Shown piece by piece: positions 50,875-59,648 of a stretch of DNA of 64,000 nucleotides (position 1 is the stretch's first letter; the number at the start of each line of letters is the position of its first letter). The notes beneath the pieces were generated by a model. It saw nothing but the letters and a program-made list of their open reading frames with translations. It was not told where the DNA came from and did no database searches. The stretch lies in NCBI RefSeq assembly GCF_013408555.1, contig NZ_JACBZN010000001.1, forward strand, positions 806,001-870,000, in the 5' to 3' direction. Position numbers and translations under genes: made by a program. This stretch comes from Aeromicrobium tamlense (GTDB taxonomy: Bacteria; Actinomycetota; Actinomycetes; Propionibacteriales; Nocardioidaceae).

Positions 50875-52640
50875 GCGGTCCTCCTCGCCGGAGCGATCTT
50901 CTCGAGCTCGGCCTTGATCTGGACGGCCAGGTACTTGGAGTTGGCGCGGCACGCGGCCAGGCTGCCGGCGTGGAACCACAGACCGGGCTGGGCCGTGCGG
51001 CGCCACATGTTGCGCATCTCGCCGTCGTCGTCGACGCCCCAGATCGGGCCCACGGCGTCGGCGACCTCGTCGCCGAAGTAGCGGCGGACGTCCTCCTGCT
51101 GGTTGCCGTAGCCGGTCGCCATCACCACGAGGTCGAGCGGCAGGACCGAGCCGTCGCGCAGGCGCACGCCGTCGGCGGTGAAGCGCTCGATCTGGTCGTG
51201 CTGGATGAGGCCCACCTCGCCGTCGGCGATCAGGTCCGAGCAGCCGACGTTGATGTAGTAGCCACCACCACGGCGGTTGTACTTCAGGTGGAAGCCGGTG
51301 TGGTCCTCGCCGATGTCGGTCCGGAAGCCGACGGCGTGCAGTCGCTCGAGCAGCTCGGCGTCGTCCTTCAGCATCTGCTGGGCGAGCAGCTGGTTCGCCT
51401 TGATGAGCGTGGGGAACGAGTTGCCCGCCGCGATCAGGTCGGCGTCGTCGAGCGGCAGGCCCTGGGAGAAGAGCGCGTACACCGAGATGCCGCTCGGCTC
51501 CAGGCTCACCACAGTGGTCGAGCTGCGCTGGACGATGGAGACCTCCGAGCCGAGGGCGTGGAGGTCCTGGGCCACGTCGTGGCCGCTGGTGCCCGTGCCG
51601 ATCACGAGGGCCCTGCGGCCTCGGAACTCGGCGCCGGAGGAGTAGCGGCTCGAGTGCATGACCTCGCCGGCGAACTCGTCGAGCCCCGGGAGCTTCGGCA
51701 TGCTCGGGATGCCGCTGACGCTGCCGGTGGCCATGACGACGTGACGCGGCTGCATCGTCACCGTGGTGCCCTCGCGGTCCAGCTCGACCGTCCACTGGTC
51801 CGCGGACTCGTCGTAGCGGCCCGAGACCAGGCGGGTGCTGGTCCACGTGTTCAGCTCCATCGCCTCGGCGTAGAACTCGAACCAGTCGGCGAGCTTGTCC
51901 TTGGGGATGTAGGTCGGCCACGTGTCGGGGAACTCCAGGTAGGGCAGGCTCGCGACCCACGCCTCGTTGTGCAGCGTGAGGGAGTGGTAGCGCTTGCGCC
52001 ACACGTCGCCGACGCGCTCGTGGGCGTCGATGACCAGGGCGTCGACGCCGATGGTGCGCAGGCGCGCCGCGATCGTCAGGCCGGCCTGTCCGCCGCCGAC
52101 GACCAGGACCTCGGGGTCACGGTCGGCGTAGGCGCGCTCGGCCTCGCGCAGGTCCTTCCAGTTCTGGCCGCCGAAGGTGCGCGAGTAGGCGGTGCCGTGG
52201 GGACGGCGGGCGCCGCGCCGCTCCTCGAAGCCCTCGAGCTCCTGCAGCGTCGTGAGCAGCGTCTTGGCGAGCATGCGGCCGTCGGGCTCCTCGCGCAGCC
52301 GCACGATGCCCGTGCCGTGGCCGACCGAGGTCTCGAACGTGTGGAAGCCCTCGACGACCTCCTCGCCGGCGCGCCGCACCCGGGAGGTCGGCGTCCGCGT
52401 CAGGTCCGGGAGCACCTGGCTGGCGCGCGTCTCGGCGTTCGTCTCGAGCAGCCGGTCGGCGATGGCCTCCGGGCCGACCGCGGTGCTGAAGTCCCACGTG
52501 AACGCGACGATGTCGCGCCAGTCGGCGTCCTCGGTGAACAGGGACGCGAGCGCCTGCCTGTCCTCGCGCTCGAGCGCCGACGCGAACGCGGCGAGCCAGG
52601 CGTCCAGTGCGGACTGCTCCGGGGTGGGGTGGTGGGACAT
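50871..52640 (-). CDS. NTF2-like domain fused to a flavin-containing monooxygenase
   Basis: 589 residues. Residues about 1-130 look like a small NTF2/SnoaL-like alpha+beta domain (LASLFTEDADWRDIVAFTWD). The remaining part is an FMO: FAD-binding VLVVGGGQAGLTIAARL (about 180), the motif FAGEVMHSSRY (about 323), NADPH-binding ALVIGTGTSGHDVAQDL (about 345), and MATGYG near 520. F-x-G-x3-H-x3-Y is the FMO form; classical Baeyer-Villiger enzymes have W in the last place, although some FMO-type enzymes do perform Baeyer-Villiger oxidation. Likely oxygenates a ketone, amine or sulfur compound. First gene of the leftward operon, behind site A. Confidence 0.9.
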   Translation of the reverse strand: MSHHPTPEQSALDAWLAAFASALEREDRQALASLFTEDADWRDIVAFTWDFSTAVGPEAIADRLLETNAETRASQVLPDLTRTPTSRVRRAGEEVVEGFHTFETSVGHGTGIVRLREEPDGRMLAKTLLTTLQELEGFEERRGARRPHGTAYSRTFGGQNWKDLREAERAYADRDPEVLVVGGGQAGLTIAARLRTIGVDALVIDAHERVGDVWRKRYHSLTLHNEAWVASLPYLEFPDTWPTYIPKDKLADWFEFYAEAMELNTWTSTRLVSGRYDESADQWTVELDREGTTVTMQPRHVVMATGSVSGIPSMPKLPGLDEFAGEVMHSSRYSSGAEFRGRRALVIGTGTSGHDVAQDLHALGSEVSIVQRSSTTVVSLEPSGISVYALFSQGLPLDDADLIAAGNSFPTLIKANQLLAQQMLKDDAELLERLHAVGFRTDIGEDHTGFHLKYNRRGGGYYINVGCSDLIADGEVGLIQHDQIERFTADGVRLRDGSVLPLDLVVMATGYGNQQEDVRRYFGDEVADAVGPIWGVDDDGEMRNMWRRTAQPGLWFHAGSLAACRANSKYLAVQIKAELEKIAPARRTA

Positions 52641-52697
52641 GCGGCCTCCGTTGCTGCGAGGGGTGTGCCGTGCTCTGTGGTGCAGGTCACTGTAAGT

Positions 52698-52721
52698 TGA
52701 ACCTGGCGCCATTGTCAACTA
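52698..52721 (-). promoter_or_regulatory. Site A: operator and promoter of the leftward catabolic operon
   Basis: On the minus strand the 24-bp element reads TAGTTGACA, a purine, TGGCGCCAG, a purine, TTCA. TTGACA (52718-52713) acts as -35 and TACAGT (52694-52689) as -10 with an 18-bp spacer, so the TGGCGCCA core lies between the two boxes, as expected for a repressor site. The nearly identical site B is at 54413. Confidence 0.8.
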
Positions 52722-52807
52722 TCATCGGTTCCCATCGCGGTCCCGCGTACGGGCTCGCGCGTCGTGCACAATGCGCAGTGGCGAGACGTTGGAGACGAGG
52801 GGCGGAC

Positions 52808-53425
52808 GTGGCACCGGTACATGACAAGCAGCTGACCGAGCGGGGGCGCAGGACGCGCGACAACCTGCTCCATGCGGCCTCGGTCGTCTTCGCACGCCAG
52901 GGCTTCCTGGACACGAAGATCACCGACATCACCACCGAGGCCGGCACGGCCAACGGCAGCTTCTACAACTACTTCGACTCCAAGGAGGACATCTTCCGCG
53001 CCGCGATCGCGCAGGTGAACGGACGGATGTTCGAGGTGGCGGCGTCGCGGCTGCCCGAGGGGGCCTCGCCCTACGAGCGCATCGAGGCGGCGACCCGCCG
53101 GTACGTCGAGGGCTACAAGGCCGACGCGGGGATGATCATGATCCTCGAGCAGGTCGCCACCTTCAGTCCGGAGTTCAAGGCCATGCGCCGCGAGACGCGC
53201 ACGATGTTCCGGGCGCGCACCGAGCGTGGCATCCGCCGCTGGCAGGAGGCGGGCGTCATCGACCCCGCGCTCCCGGCCCAGGTCGCGGCCGACGCGCTGA
53301 CCTCGATGGTGAGCAACTTCTGCTACATGTGGCTCGTCTTCGACGAGGACTACGACACCGAGACCGTGGTCACGACCCTCAGCCGGATGTGGGCGCAGGC
53401 GCTGGGGCTCCCCGTCCCGGACTGA
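52808..53425 (+). CDS. TetR-family regulator of the catabolic island
   Basis: 205 residues from GTG 52808. HTH part: NLLHAASVVFARQGFLDTKI, TDITTEAGTANGSFYNYFDS (to about 65), then a ligand domain with GYKADAGMIMILEQVATFSP. The domain resembles KstR2/FadR-like TetR proteins that release DNA on binding a CoA thioester, but this is inference. It lies between two operons that share the 24-bp element. GTG 52781 is a possible longer start. A CACAAT box at about 52769 may be its own -10. Confidence 0.86.
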   Translation: MAPVHDKQLTERGRRTRDNLLHAASVVFARQGFLDTKITDITTEAGTANGSFYNYFDSKEDIFRAAIAQVNGRMFEVAASRLPEGASPYERIEAATRRYVEGYKADAGMIMILEQVATFSPEFKAMRRETRTMFRARTERGIRRWQEAGVIDPALPAQVAADALTSMVSNFCYMWLVFDEDYDTETVVTTLSRMWAQALGLPVPD

Positions 53426-53427
53426 CG

Positions 53428-54390
53428 TCATCCCAGGATGGCGGCCGGGTTGGCCACCAGCATCTGCTCGATCTGCGCGTCGGTCACGCCGCGGTCCCGC
53501 AGTGCCGGCAGGACGTCCGCGTGGACGTGCTCGTAGTGCCAGTTCGGCATCAGCTTCTCCTTGGCATCCAGGTCGAAATTGTGCGTGTAGCTCGAGGCGT
53601 CGTGGGCCAGGACCAGCTGCCCCGCGTAGCCCTTCTCGCACAGGGTCGCCACGGTCGCGACGCGGTCCTCGAAGGAGAGCATGAGGTCCAGGCCGAACCG
53701 GTCCATGCCGAGGTAGACCCCGTGGTCGAGCAGTCGCTCGAGGTAGTCCAGGTCGGTCGTGTCGCCCGAGTGACCGATCACGACGCGTGACAGGTCGACG
53801 CCCTCCTCGACGAAGACGGCGAGCTGGTCGGCGCCGCGCTCGGTGGGGGCGTGCGTGTGCGTGGAGATCGGCGCGCCGGTCTCCCGGTGGGCGCGGGCGG
53901 CCGCCCGCAGGATGCGCTCGACGCCGGGCGTGATGCCCTGGGCGTCGGTGGCGCACTTGATGATGCTGGCCGTGATCCCGGTGTCGGCGATGCCCTCGGT
54001 GAGGTCCTTGACGAAGAACTCCGTCAGCAGCTCGGGGCCGTCGATCAGCAGCCCCGGTCCGCGGAACTTGAAGAACATCGGCACGTCGTCGTACGCGTAC
54101 AGGCCCGTGGCCACGACGATGTTCATCCGCACCTGCTCGGCGACCCGCTGCACGCGCGGGAGGTCGCGTCCGAGGCCCACCACGGTGAGGTCGACGATCG
54201 TCCGCACGCCGCGGTCGTACGCCGACTCGAGCTTGGCGATCGCGTCCGCCACGCGGACCTCCTCGTCCCAGCGGCCGGGGTAGTTCCGCTCGATCTCCGC
54301 GTTCAGCACGAAGACGTGCTCGTGCATGAGCGTGTGTCCGAGCTCGGTCACGGGGACGTGTCGGCCGGCTGCGGTGGCGATGGTCTTCAT
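53428..54390 (-). CDS. Phosphotriesterase-family hydrolase, probable lactonase
   Basis: 320 residues, a (beta/alpha)8 amidohydrolase. The binuclear metal site is complete: HEH at 24-26 (LMHEHVFVL), Lys in SIIKCATD, His in STHTHAPTE and in IGHSGDTTDL, and the late Asp in LAHDASSY. Members of this family are lactonases or esterases; phosphotriesterase activity is usually a side reaction. Next to a monooxygenase it may open a lactone. Convergent with the TetR gene (2 bp between stops); AAGGA before ATG 54390. Confidence 0.9.
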   Translation of the reverse strand: MKTIATAAGRHVPVTELGHTLMHEHVFVLNAEIERNYPGRWDEEVRVADAIAKLESAYDRGVRTIVDLTVVGLGRDLPRVQRVAEQVRMNIVVATGLYAYDDVPMFFKFRGPGLLIDGPELLTEFFVKDLTEGIADTGITASIIKCATDAQGITPGVERILRAAARAHRETGAPISTHTHAPTERGADQLAVFVEEGVDLSRVVIGHSGDTTDLDYLERLLDHGVYLGMDRFGLDLMLSFEDRVATVATLCEKGYAGQLVLAHDASSYTHNFDLDAKEKLMPNWHYEHVHADVLPALRDRGVTDAQIEQMLVANPAAILG

Positions 54391-54412
54391 GGGGTCCTTT
54401 TCCGTGGGGCGG

Positions 54413-54436
54413 TAGTTGACAGTGGCGCCAGATTCA
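54413..54436 (+). promoter_or_regulatory. Site B: operator of the rightward catabolic operon
   Basis: TAGTTGACA, a purine, TGGCGCCAG, a purine, TTCA: 22 of 24 bases as in site A. TTGACA (54416-54421) can be a -35 box with the weak -10 TTTGGT 17 bp further. It is also 23 bp upstream of the phosphotriesterase-family start, so it could control both directions. Confidence 0.8.
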
Positions 54437-54509
54437 TGTTTGGTGTGTGACAGCCAACACAGTGGAGCGTCCGGTTGTCAAGGGCCCCACCCGCACAGGA
54501 AGCAGGATC

Positions 54510-56663
54510 GTGGCCCTCGAATCACCATCTCCCCACGCCGCACCGGAGTCCCTCGACCCGGGCATCGACGCGCTCTTCAACGCCCGTCGCATCGCGATCG
54601 TCGGCGCGTCCGGCCGCGAGGGGAATCCGTTCGCCCGCCCCCTGCAGTACCTGACCGAGTTCGGCTTCGACGGCGACGTCTACCCGGTCAACCCCGGCTA
54701 CGAGACCCTGCGCGGCCTCCCGTGCTTCCCGGACCTCGCGAGCCTGCCCGCGCCGGTCGACCTCGCGCTGCTGATGGTGCCCGGACGGGCGGCCGTCGAG
54801 CTCATGCCCCAGGTCGCCGCCGCCGGCGCCCGGGCCGCGGTCGTGTTCGCGTCCGGCTTCTCCGAGACCGGCGACGAGGGCGTCCGCCTCCAGGCCGAGC
54901 TGACCGCCGCCGCGCGGGAGCACGGCGTCCGCGTCATCGGACCCAACTGTCAAGGCGTGCTGTCTACGACGCACCGCCTCTACGGCACCTTCACCGCCGC
55001 GCTCGAGCTCGGTCCGGTGCGCACCGGCGGCCTCGCGTACGTCGGCCAGAGCGGCGCCGTCGGCGGCTCCATCCTCAGCATGGCGCGCGAGCAGGGCATC
55101 GGGATCTCCAGCTGGGTCAGCACCGGCAACCAGGCCGACCTGACCACCGTCGAGGTGGCGCGGCACCTCGTCGAGCTCCCCGAGACGGAGGTGCTCGCGC
55201 TCTACCTCGAGAGCGCCGTGGGGGAGAGCGAGTTCCGCGACCTGGCCGCCCGCGCCCAGGAGCTCGACACGTCGCTGATCGTGCTGCGGTCGGCCACGAG
55301 CGCCGCCGGCGCGAAGGCGGCGGCCTCCCACACCGGCGCGATCGTCGGCGACGACGGTGCCTACCGGGTCGCCGCACGCGAGCACGGCGTGGTCGAGGCC
55401 TCCGACATCGACGACCTCGTCCGTCTCGCGCACGCCCACCTCGCCCTGCCCCGCAGCGCCGGGCCGTCGACCGTGATCGTCACGACCTCGGGCGGCGCCG
55501 GGAGCCTGGCCGCCGACAAGGCCCACGAGCTCGGCCTGACGATCGAGGACCTGCGCCCCGAGACGCAGGAGCGACTCGCCACCCTGGTGCCCGACTTCGG
55601 CGCGATCGACAACCCGGTGGACGTGACGGCGCAGATCTTCCGCTCCAGCGAGATCGACGACTTCGTCGAGGTCTGCCGGATCGGCTGCGCCGCACAGGAG
55701 GTCGACGCGATCGTCATCGCGCTCACCCTCGTCACGGGCGAGCTGGCCGCCTCGATGGCCACGGCACTCGCCGAGCTGATCCCGCAGGTGAGCAAGCCCG
55801 TCGCCCTGGTCTGGGCCGCGGCCCGCGAGCAGACCGTCAAGGGTCGCGAGATCCTCCGCGAGGCGGGCGTCCCCGTCTTCGACTCGTCCGAGCAGGCGAT
55901 GCGTGCCATCGCGTCGCTGCGCCGCGTGCCGGCGCCGGTCCGGCCCGGCGGACGGCCCTCGGGCTTCGACGAGACCGTCGTCCGCCGCCTCCTCGACGAC
56001 CTCACGGGCACCGTGACCGAGTCCCAGGCGCAGGAGATCCTGGCCGCCGCCGGCATCGCGACGCCCGATGCGCGGCTCGTCACGGACGTCGCGATGGCCG
56101 AGTCGCTCTCGCTCGGGACAGACCGCGCCTACGTCGTGAAGATCCAGGCCGCGGGGATCGCCCACAAGACCGAGCGCGGCGGCGTCCGTCTGGGACTCGA
56201 CGCGACCGAGGTCGCCGGCGTCGCCCGCACGATGCTCGAGGACTTCGCCGCCGACGATCCGCAGGGCGTCCTGGTGCAGGAGATGGTGCCGGCCGGCGTC
56301 GAGCTGATCGTCGGCGTCACCCGCACCGACGGCGGCCTGCCGCTCGTGACGGTCGGCCTCGGCGGCACCGCGACCGAGCTCTACGCCGACACCGCGACGA
56401 CCTTCGCGCCCGTGGACGCCACGCGGGCCCGCGCGCTCCTGCTCGACCTCAAGGCCGCCCCGCTGCTCACGGGCTTCCGCGGCTCGCCGGCGCTCGACGT
56501 GGACGCCGTGGCCGACCTCGTCGCCCGGGTGAGCCACGTCGCCGACATCGCGGGCCCGGCCCTGCGCGAGCTCGAGGTGAACCCCGTGCGGGTCCTCGAC
56601 CGCGCGGAGCGCCCGGTGCTCGCCCTCGATTTCCTGATGACCCTCGAAAGGGAGACAGCATGA
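54510..56663 (+). CDS. NDP-forming acyl-CoA synthetase (acetate-CoA ligase family)
   Basis: 717 residues. A CoA-binding domain (IDALFNARRIAIVGASGREG), a succinyl-CoA-ligase-like domain with the phosphohistidine in AAASHTGAIVGDD, and a C-terminal ATP-grasp domain (YVVKIQAAGIAHKTERGGVR, VLVQEMVPAGVELIVGVTRT) follow each other as in single-chain ADP-forming acyl-CoA synthetases. It would activate a carboxylic acid. GTG 54510 is preferred since AGGAAG is 7 nt upstream; the open frame extends to GTG 54447, but the promoter in site B would put the transcript start near 54451. First gene of the rightward operon. Confidence 0.88.
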   Translation: MALESPSPHAAPESLDPGIDALFNARRIAIVGASGREGNPFARPLQYLTEFGFDGDVYPVNPGYETLRGLPCFPDLASLPAPVDLALLMVPGRAAVELMPQVAAAGARAAVVFASGFSETGDEGVRLQAELTAAAREHGVRVIGPNCQGVLSTTHRLYGTFTAALELGPVRTGGLAYVGQSGAVGGSILSMAREQGIGISSWVSTGNQADLTTVEVARHLVELPETEVLALYLESAVGESEFRDLAARAQELDTSLIVLRSATSAAGAKAAASHTGAIVGDDGAYRVAAREHGVVEASDIDDLVRLAHAHLALPRSAGPSTVIVTTSGGAGSLAADKAHELGLTIEDLRPETQERLATLVPDFGAIDNPVDVTAQIFRSSEIDDFVEVCRIGCAAQEVDAIVIALTLVTGELAASMATALAELIPQVSKPVALVWAAAREQTVKGREILREAGVPVFDSSEQAMRAIASLRRVPAPVRPGGRPSGFDETVVRRLLDDLTGTVTESQAQEILAAAGIATPDARLVTDVAMAESLSLGTDRAYVVKIQAAGIAHKTERGGVRLGLDATEVAGVARTMLEDFAADDPQGVLVQEMVPAGVELIVGVTRTDGGLPLVTVGLGGTATELYADTATTFAPVDATRARALLLDLKAAPLLTGFRGSPALDVDAVADLVARVSHVADIAGPALRELEVNPVRVLDRAERPVLALDFLMTLERETA

Positions 56664-57421
56664 CCGGACGTATCGGCCTGGACCGCGTGGGCGCGGTCGC
56701 GGTGATCACCGTCGACAACACCCGCATCAAGAACGCGCTCACCCAGCAGATGGCGCGCGATCTCGGTGCCGTGTGCGAGGAGATCGACGCCGACGCGTCG
56801 ATCGGCTGCACGGTGATCCAGGGCGCGGGTGGCACGTTCTGCTCCGGGGCCGACACGTCGACCTGGGCCGAGACCTACGGCGACGACCCGCTCAGCGACG
56901 AGGCCTACGCCGACACCGACGAGATGTACGGCTCGTTCGTCCGCTTCGGCGAGCTCAAGGCGCCGACGATCGCCGCCGTCCGCGGTGCCGCCGTGGGCGC
57001 GGGCCTCAACCTCGCGCTGGCGGCCGACCTCCGGGTCGCCGCCGATGACGCCCGCCTGCTGGCCGGCTTCCTCGCGGCGGGCATCCACCCCGGCGGAGGG
57101 TTCTTCACCCTCGTGCGTCGCCTCGCCGGTCGTGAGGCCGCCGCGACGCTCGGCCTCTTCAGCCAGGAGGTCTCGGGCCGCGAGGCCAAGGGCTTCGGGC
57201 TCGTCGGCGTCTGCGTCCCCGACGAGGACACCGAGAAGACCGCGCTGGAGATCGCGCAGCACGTGGCTCGCGACCCTCTCGTCGCTCGGCGGGCGAAGCG
57301 CAGCTTCAACCTCGAGACGCAGTCCACCCCGCTGCCGTGGGCGGCCGCGCTCGAGGTCGAGCGAGGCGTCCAGCTGTGGACCCAGGCGCGCCGCCTGCGC
57401 CACCAGCGGGAGCAGGCGTGA
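56660..57421 (+). CDS. Crotonase-fold protein lacking the usual hydratase glutamates
   Basis: 253 residues of the enoyl-CoA hydratase/isomerase superfamily. Oxyanion-hole regions are seen: FCSGADTSTWAE and RGAAVGAGLNLALAADLRVA. By eye the two Glu residues of enoyl-CoA hydratase are replaced: the first region reads LLAGFLAAGIHPGGGF and the second REAAATLGLFS, with neither Glu in place. It may therefore be an isomerase, a thioesterase-like or a C-C lyase type enzyme rather than a hydratase. It overlaps the acyl-CoA synthetase by ATGA and the next gene by TGATG. Confidence 0.85.
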   Translation: MTGRIGLDRVGAVAVITVDNTRIKNALTQQMARDLGAVCEEIDADASIGCTVIQGAGGTFCSGADTSTWAETYGDDPLSDEAYADTDEMYGSFVRFGELKAPTIAAVRGAAVGAGLNLALAADLRVAADDARLLAGFLAAGIHPGGGFFTLVRRLAGREAAATLGLFSQEVSGREAKGFGLVGVCVPDEDTEKTALEIAQHVARDPLVARRAKRSFNLETQSTPLPWAAALEVERGVQLWTQARRLRHQREQA

Positions 57422-58572
57422 TGCGCTTCGCGGCCGAGCCGCTGACCGAGGACGAGCTGCGCCTGCGCGACGAGGTGCGCGAGTTCATGGCGCAGGAGCG
57501 CGCGAACGGGCTCGGCGTCGGGCTGGGCATCAACGCCGAGGCCGACATGGAGTTCAGCCGCCGCGTCGCCGCGAGGGGCTGGGTCGGCATGACCATCCCG
57601 AAGGAGCACGGCGGACCCGGCCGCACGGCGGTCGAGCGCTTCGTCGTCGTCGAGGAGATGCTCGCGGCCGGCGCCCCGATCAGCGCCCATTGGGTCGGCG
57701 ACCGTCAGACCGCCCAGATGTTCGTCCGCTTCGGCAGCGAGGAGCACCAGCGCGAGTTCCTGCCGCGGATCGTCGCGGGTGACGTGTGGTTCTGCCTCGG
57801 CATGAGCGAGCCGGACAGCGGCTCGGACCTCGCGTCCGTCCGCACCCGGGCGACGCGGACGGAGGGCGGCTGGCTGCTCAACGGCCAGAAGGTGTGGACC
57901 TCCGGGGCCCAGTACGCCGACTACGTCGTGACGCTGTGCCGGACCTCGCCCGCCGAGGGCCGCAAGCACGTCGGTCTCAGCCAGCTCCTCGTCGACCTGC
58001 GCGCCGACGGCGTGACCGTGTCGCCGATCCGGCTGCTGAACGGCTTCCACCACTTCAACGAGGTGCACTTCGACGACGTCTTCGTGCCCGACTCGATGGT
58101 GCTGGGCCAGGAGGGCGACGGCTGGCACCAGGTGACGTCCGAGCTGGCCCACGAGCGCTCCGGCCCCGACCGGTTCCTCTCCGTGATGCCGGTGCTCGCG
58201 CGGCTCTACGAGGAGCTCCGTCACCGCGACCTCCCGGACGACGTCCTCACGTCGCTCGGCCGCACGTTCTCCACGTACATGACGCTGCGCTCGATGTCGC
58301 TGTCCATCGCCCGGGCGCTCGACCGGGGCGAGACCCCGGCCGTCGAGGCCGCGCTGGTCAAGGACCTCGGCACGCAGTTCGAGCAGGAGGCGATCGAGCA
58401 GCTGCGCACCCTCGTCGGTGGCGAGCTGGACCCGACCGCGCCGGGACTCGAGGGGCTGCTGGCCGACGCGGTCATCACGGCGCCCACGTTCACGCTCCGC
58501 GGCGGGACGAACGAGGTCCTGCGGACCGTCGTCTGGAAGTCCCTGCAGCGCTCGAGGAAGGAATCGGCATGA
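57421..58572 (+). CDS. Acyl-CoA dehydrogenase, first of a pair
   Basis: 383 residues, normal length. Seen: LGMSEPDSGSDLASVRTRAT (FAD contact), NGQKVWTSGAQYADYVV, and at the end FTLRGGTNEVLRTVVWKSLQ. It oxidises an acyl-CoA thioester to a 2-enoyl-CoA with FAD. It overlaps the gene that follows by 4 bases; that gene encodes a diverged partner, so the active enzyme may be a heterotetramer of the kind known from steroid-degrading mycobacteria. Confidence 0.92.
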   Translation: MRFAAEPLTEDELRLRDEVREFMAQERANGLGVGLGINAEADMEFSRRVAARGWVGMTIPKEHGGPGRTAVERFVVVEEMLAAGAPISAHWVGDRQTAQMFVRFGSEEHQREFLPRIVAGDVWFCLGMSEPDSGSDLASVRTRATRTEGGWLLNGQKVWTSGAQYADYVVTLCRTSPAEGRKHVGLSQLLVDLRADGVTVSPIRLLNGFHHFNEVHFDDVFVPDSMVLGQEGDGWHQVTSELAHERSGPDRFLSVMPVLARLYEELRHRDLPDDVLTSLGRTFSTYMTLRSMSLSIARALDRGETPAVEAALVKDLGTQFEQEAIEQLRTLVGGELDPTAPGLEGLLADAVITAPTFTLRGGTNEVLRTVVWKSLQRSRKESA

Positions 58573-59648
58573 GCGACCTCTCCCGGGAGCTGTTCACGGC
58601 CCTGAACGACATCGTCACGGCCCGCGCCGCGCGCGACGGCCACGAGGCCATCGCGACGTGGAGCCCTGACCTGTGGTCGACGCTCGACGACCAGGGCTAC
58701 ACGTCCATCGACCCGGACGAGCCGGAGGTCGGCCTGGCCGAGTTCTGCGCCGTCGCCACCGCCGTCGGGACGCACGCCCTGGGCCTCCCGCTCGTCGAGG
58801 CGGGCCTCGCGGCCTGGCTCGCGTCCGCCGCGGACCTGAAGCTGCCCGCGGGACTCGTCGTGCCGGCGGTCTCCACGGGCGACGTCCTCACCGTCGTGGA
58901 GCAGGACGACGACGGCCTCGTCGTCGAGGGCACCCTGCGGCGCGTGCCGTGGGCCCGCCACGCCGAGCTCGTCCTGGCGTTCGTCGAGACGGAGTCCGGA
59001 CGCCGCCTGGTGGCGCTCGAGCCGCTCGACGTGACGGAGGGCGCGAACCTGGCCGGGGAGCCCCGCGACACCGTCACGGTCGAGCGTCAGCGGGTCGGCG
59101 CGGCCCAGGTCGGCTCGACCGAGGGCGTCGACCTGCGTGAGGCACGGGCGCGGGGCGCCCTGCTTCGGGCCGCGGCGGCCGCGGGGGCCATGGACACGAT
59201 CGCGGAGCTGGTCGTCGAGTACGCCGGCCAGCGCCACCAGTTCGGCCAGCCCATCGGCGCCTTCCAGGCCATCCAGCAGCACGTGGTCACGGTTGCGCAG
59301 GCGGCCGCGGCGACGCGCGCCGCGGTGGAGTCCACCGTGGCGGCCGCGCCCGACCACCGCGTGCTGGCGGCCGCGTCCGCGAAGGTCACGCTCGGGATCC
59401 AGGCGGGTCGCCTCGCCCGGTCGGCGCACCAGGTCTTCGGCGCGATCGGCGCCACCGAGGAGCACCGCCTGCACCTGCTCACGCGGCGGCTCTGGAGCTG
59501 GCAGGACGAGTACGGCACGCAGCACGAGTGGTCGCACTTCCTCGGCGAGCGACTCGTGTTCCCCGAGGCGCCCGGCCTGTGGGAGGTCCTCACGCCTCCG
59601 CACCCGGCCGTGACGGCGCGCGGCGTGGGGGAGTCGGCACCGTGGTGA
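58569..59648 (+). CDS. Acyl-CoA dehydrogenase, second and more diverged of a pair
   Basis: 359 residues. The middle and N-terminal domains are diverged and short, while the C-terminal half has VEYAGQRHQFGQPIGAFQAI and HQVFGAIGATEEHRLHLLTRR, typical of the family. The region that in the first partner reads RGGTNEVLR is replaced by GATEEHRLH. This is the look of the non-catalytic or FAD-sharing subunit of an alpha2-beta2 acyl-CoA dehydrogenase. AAGGA before ATG 58569. Reaction as for the partner. Confidence 0.88.
   Translation: MSDLSRELFTALNDIVTARAARDGHEAIATWSPDLWSTLDDQGYTSIDPDEPEVGLAEFCAVATAVGTHALGLPLVEAGLAAWLASAADLKLPAGLVVPAVSTGDVLTVVEQDDDGLVVEGTLRRVPWARHAELVLAFVETESGRRLVALEPLDVTEGANLAGEPRDTVTVERQRVGAAQVGSTEGVDLREARARGALLRAAAAAGAMDTIAELVVEYAGQRHQFGQPIGAFQAIQQHVVTVAQAAAATRAAVESTVAAAPDHRVLAAASAKVTLGIQAGRLARSAHQVFGAIGATEEHRLHLLTRRLWSWQDEYGTQHEWSHFLGERLVFPEAPGLWEVLTPPHPAVTARGVGESAPW

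Noticed and set aside
50871..52640. Classical type I Baeyer-Villiger monooxygenase
   Set aside because: The fingerprint position has Tyr rather than Trp (F-x-G-x3-H-x3-Y), which is the FMO pattern. FMO-type Baeyer-Villiger activity remains possible but is not shown.
54447..54509. Earlier start of the acyl-CoA synthetase at GTG 54447
   Set aside because: It has no ribosome-binding site and the predicted transcript start lies downstream of it. GTG 54510 has AGGAAG at the right distance.
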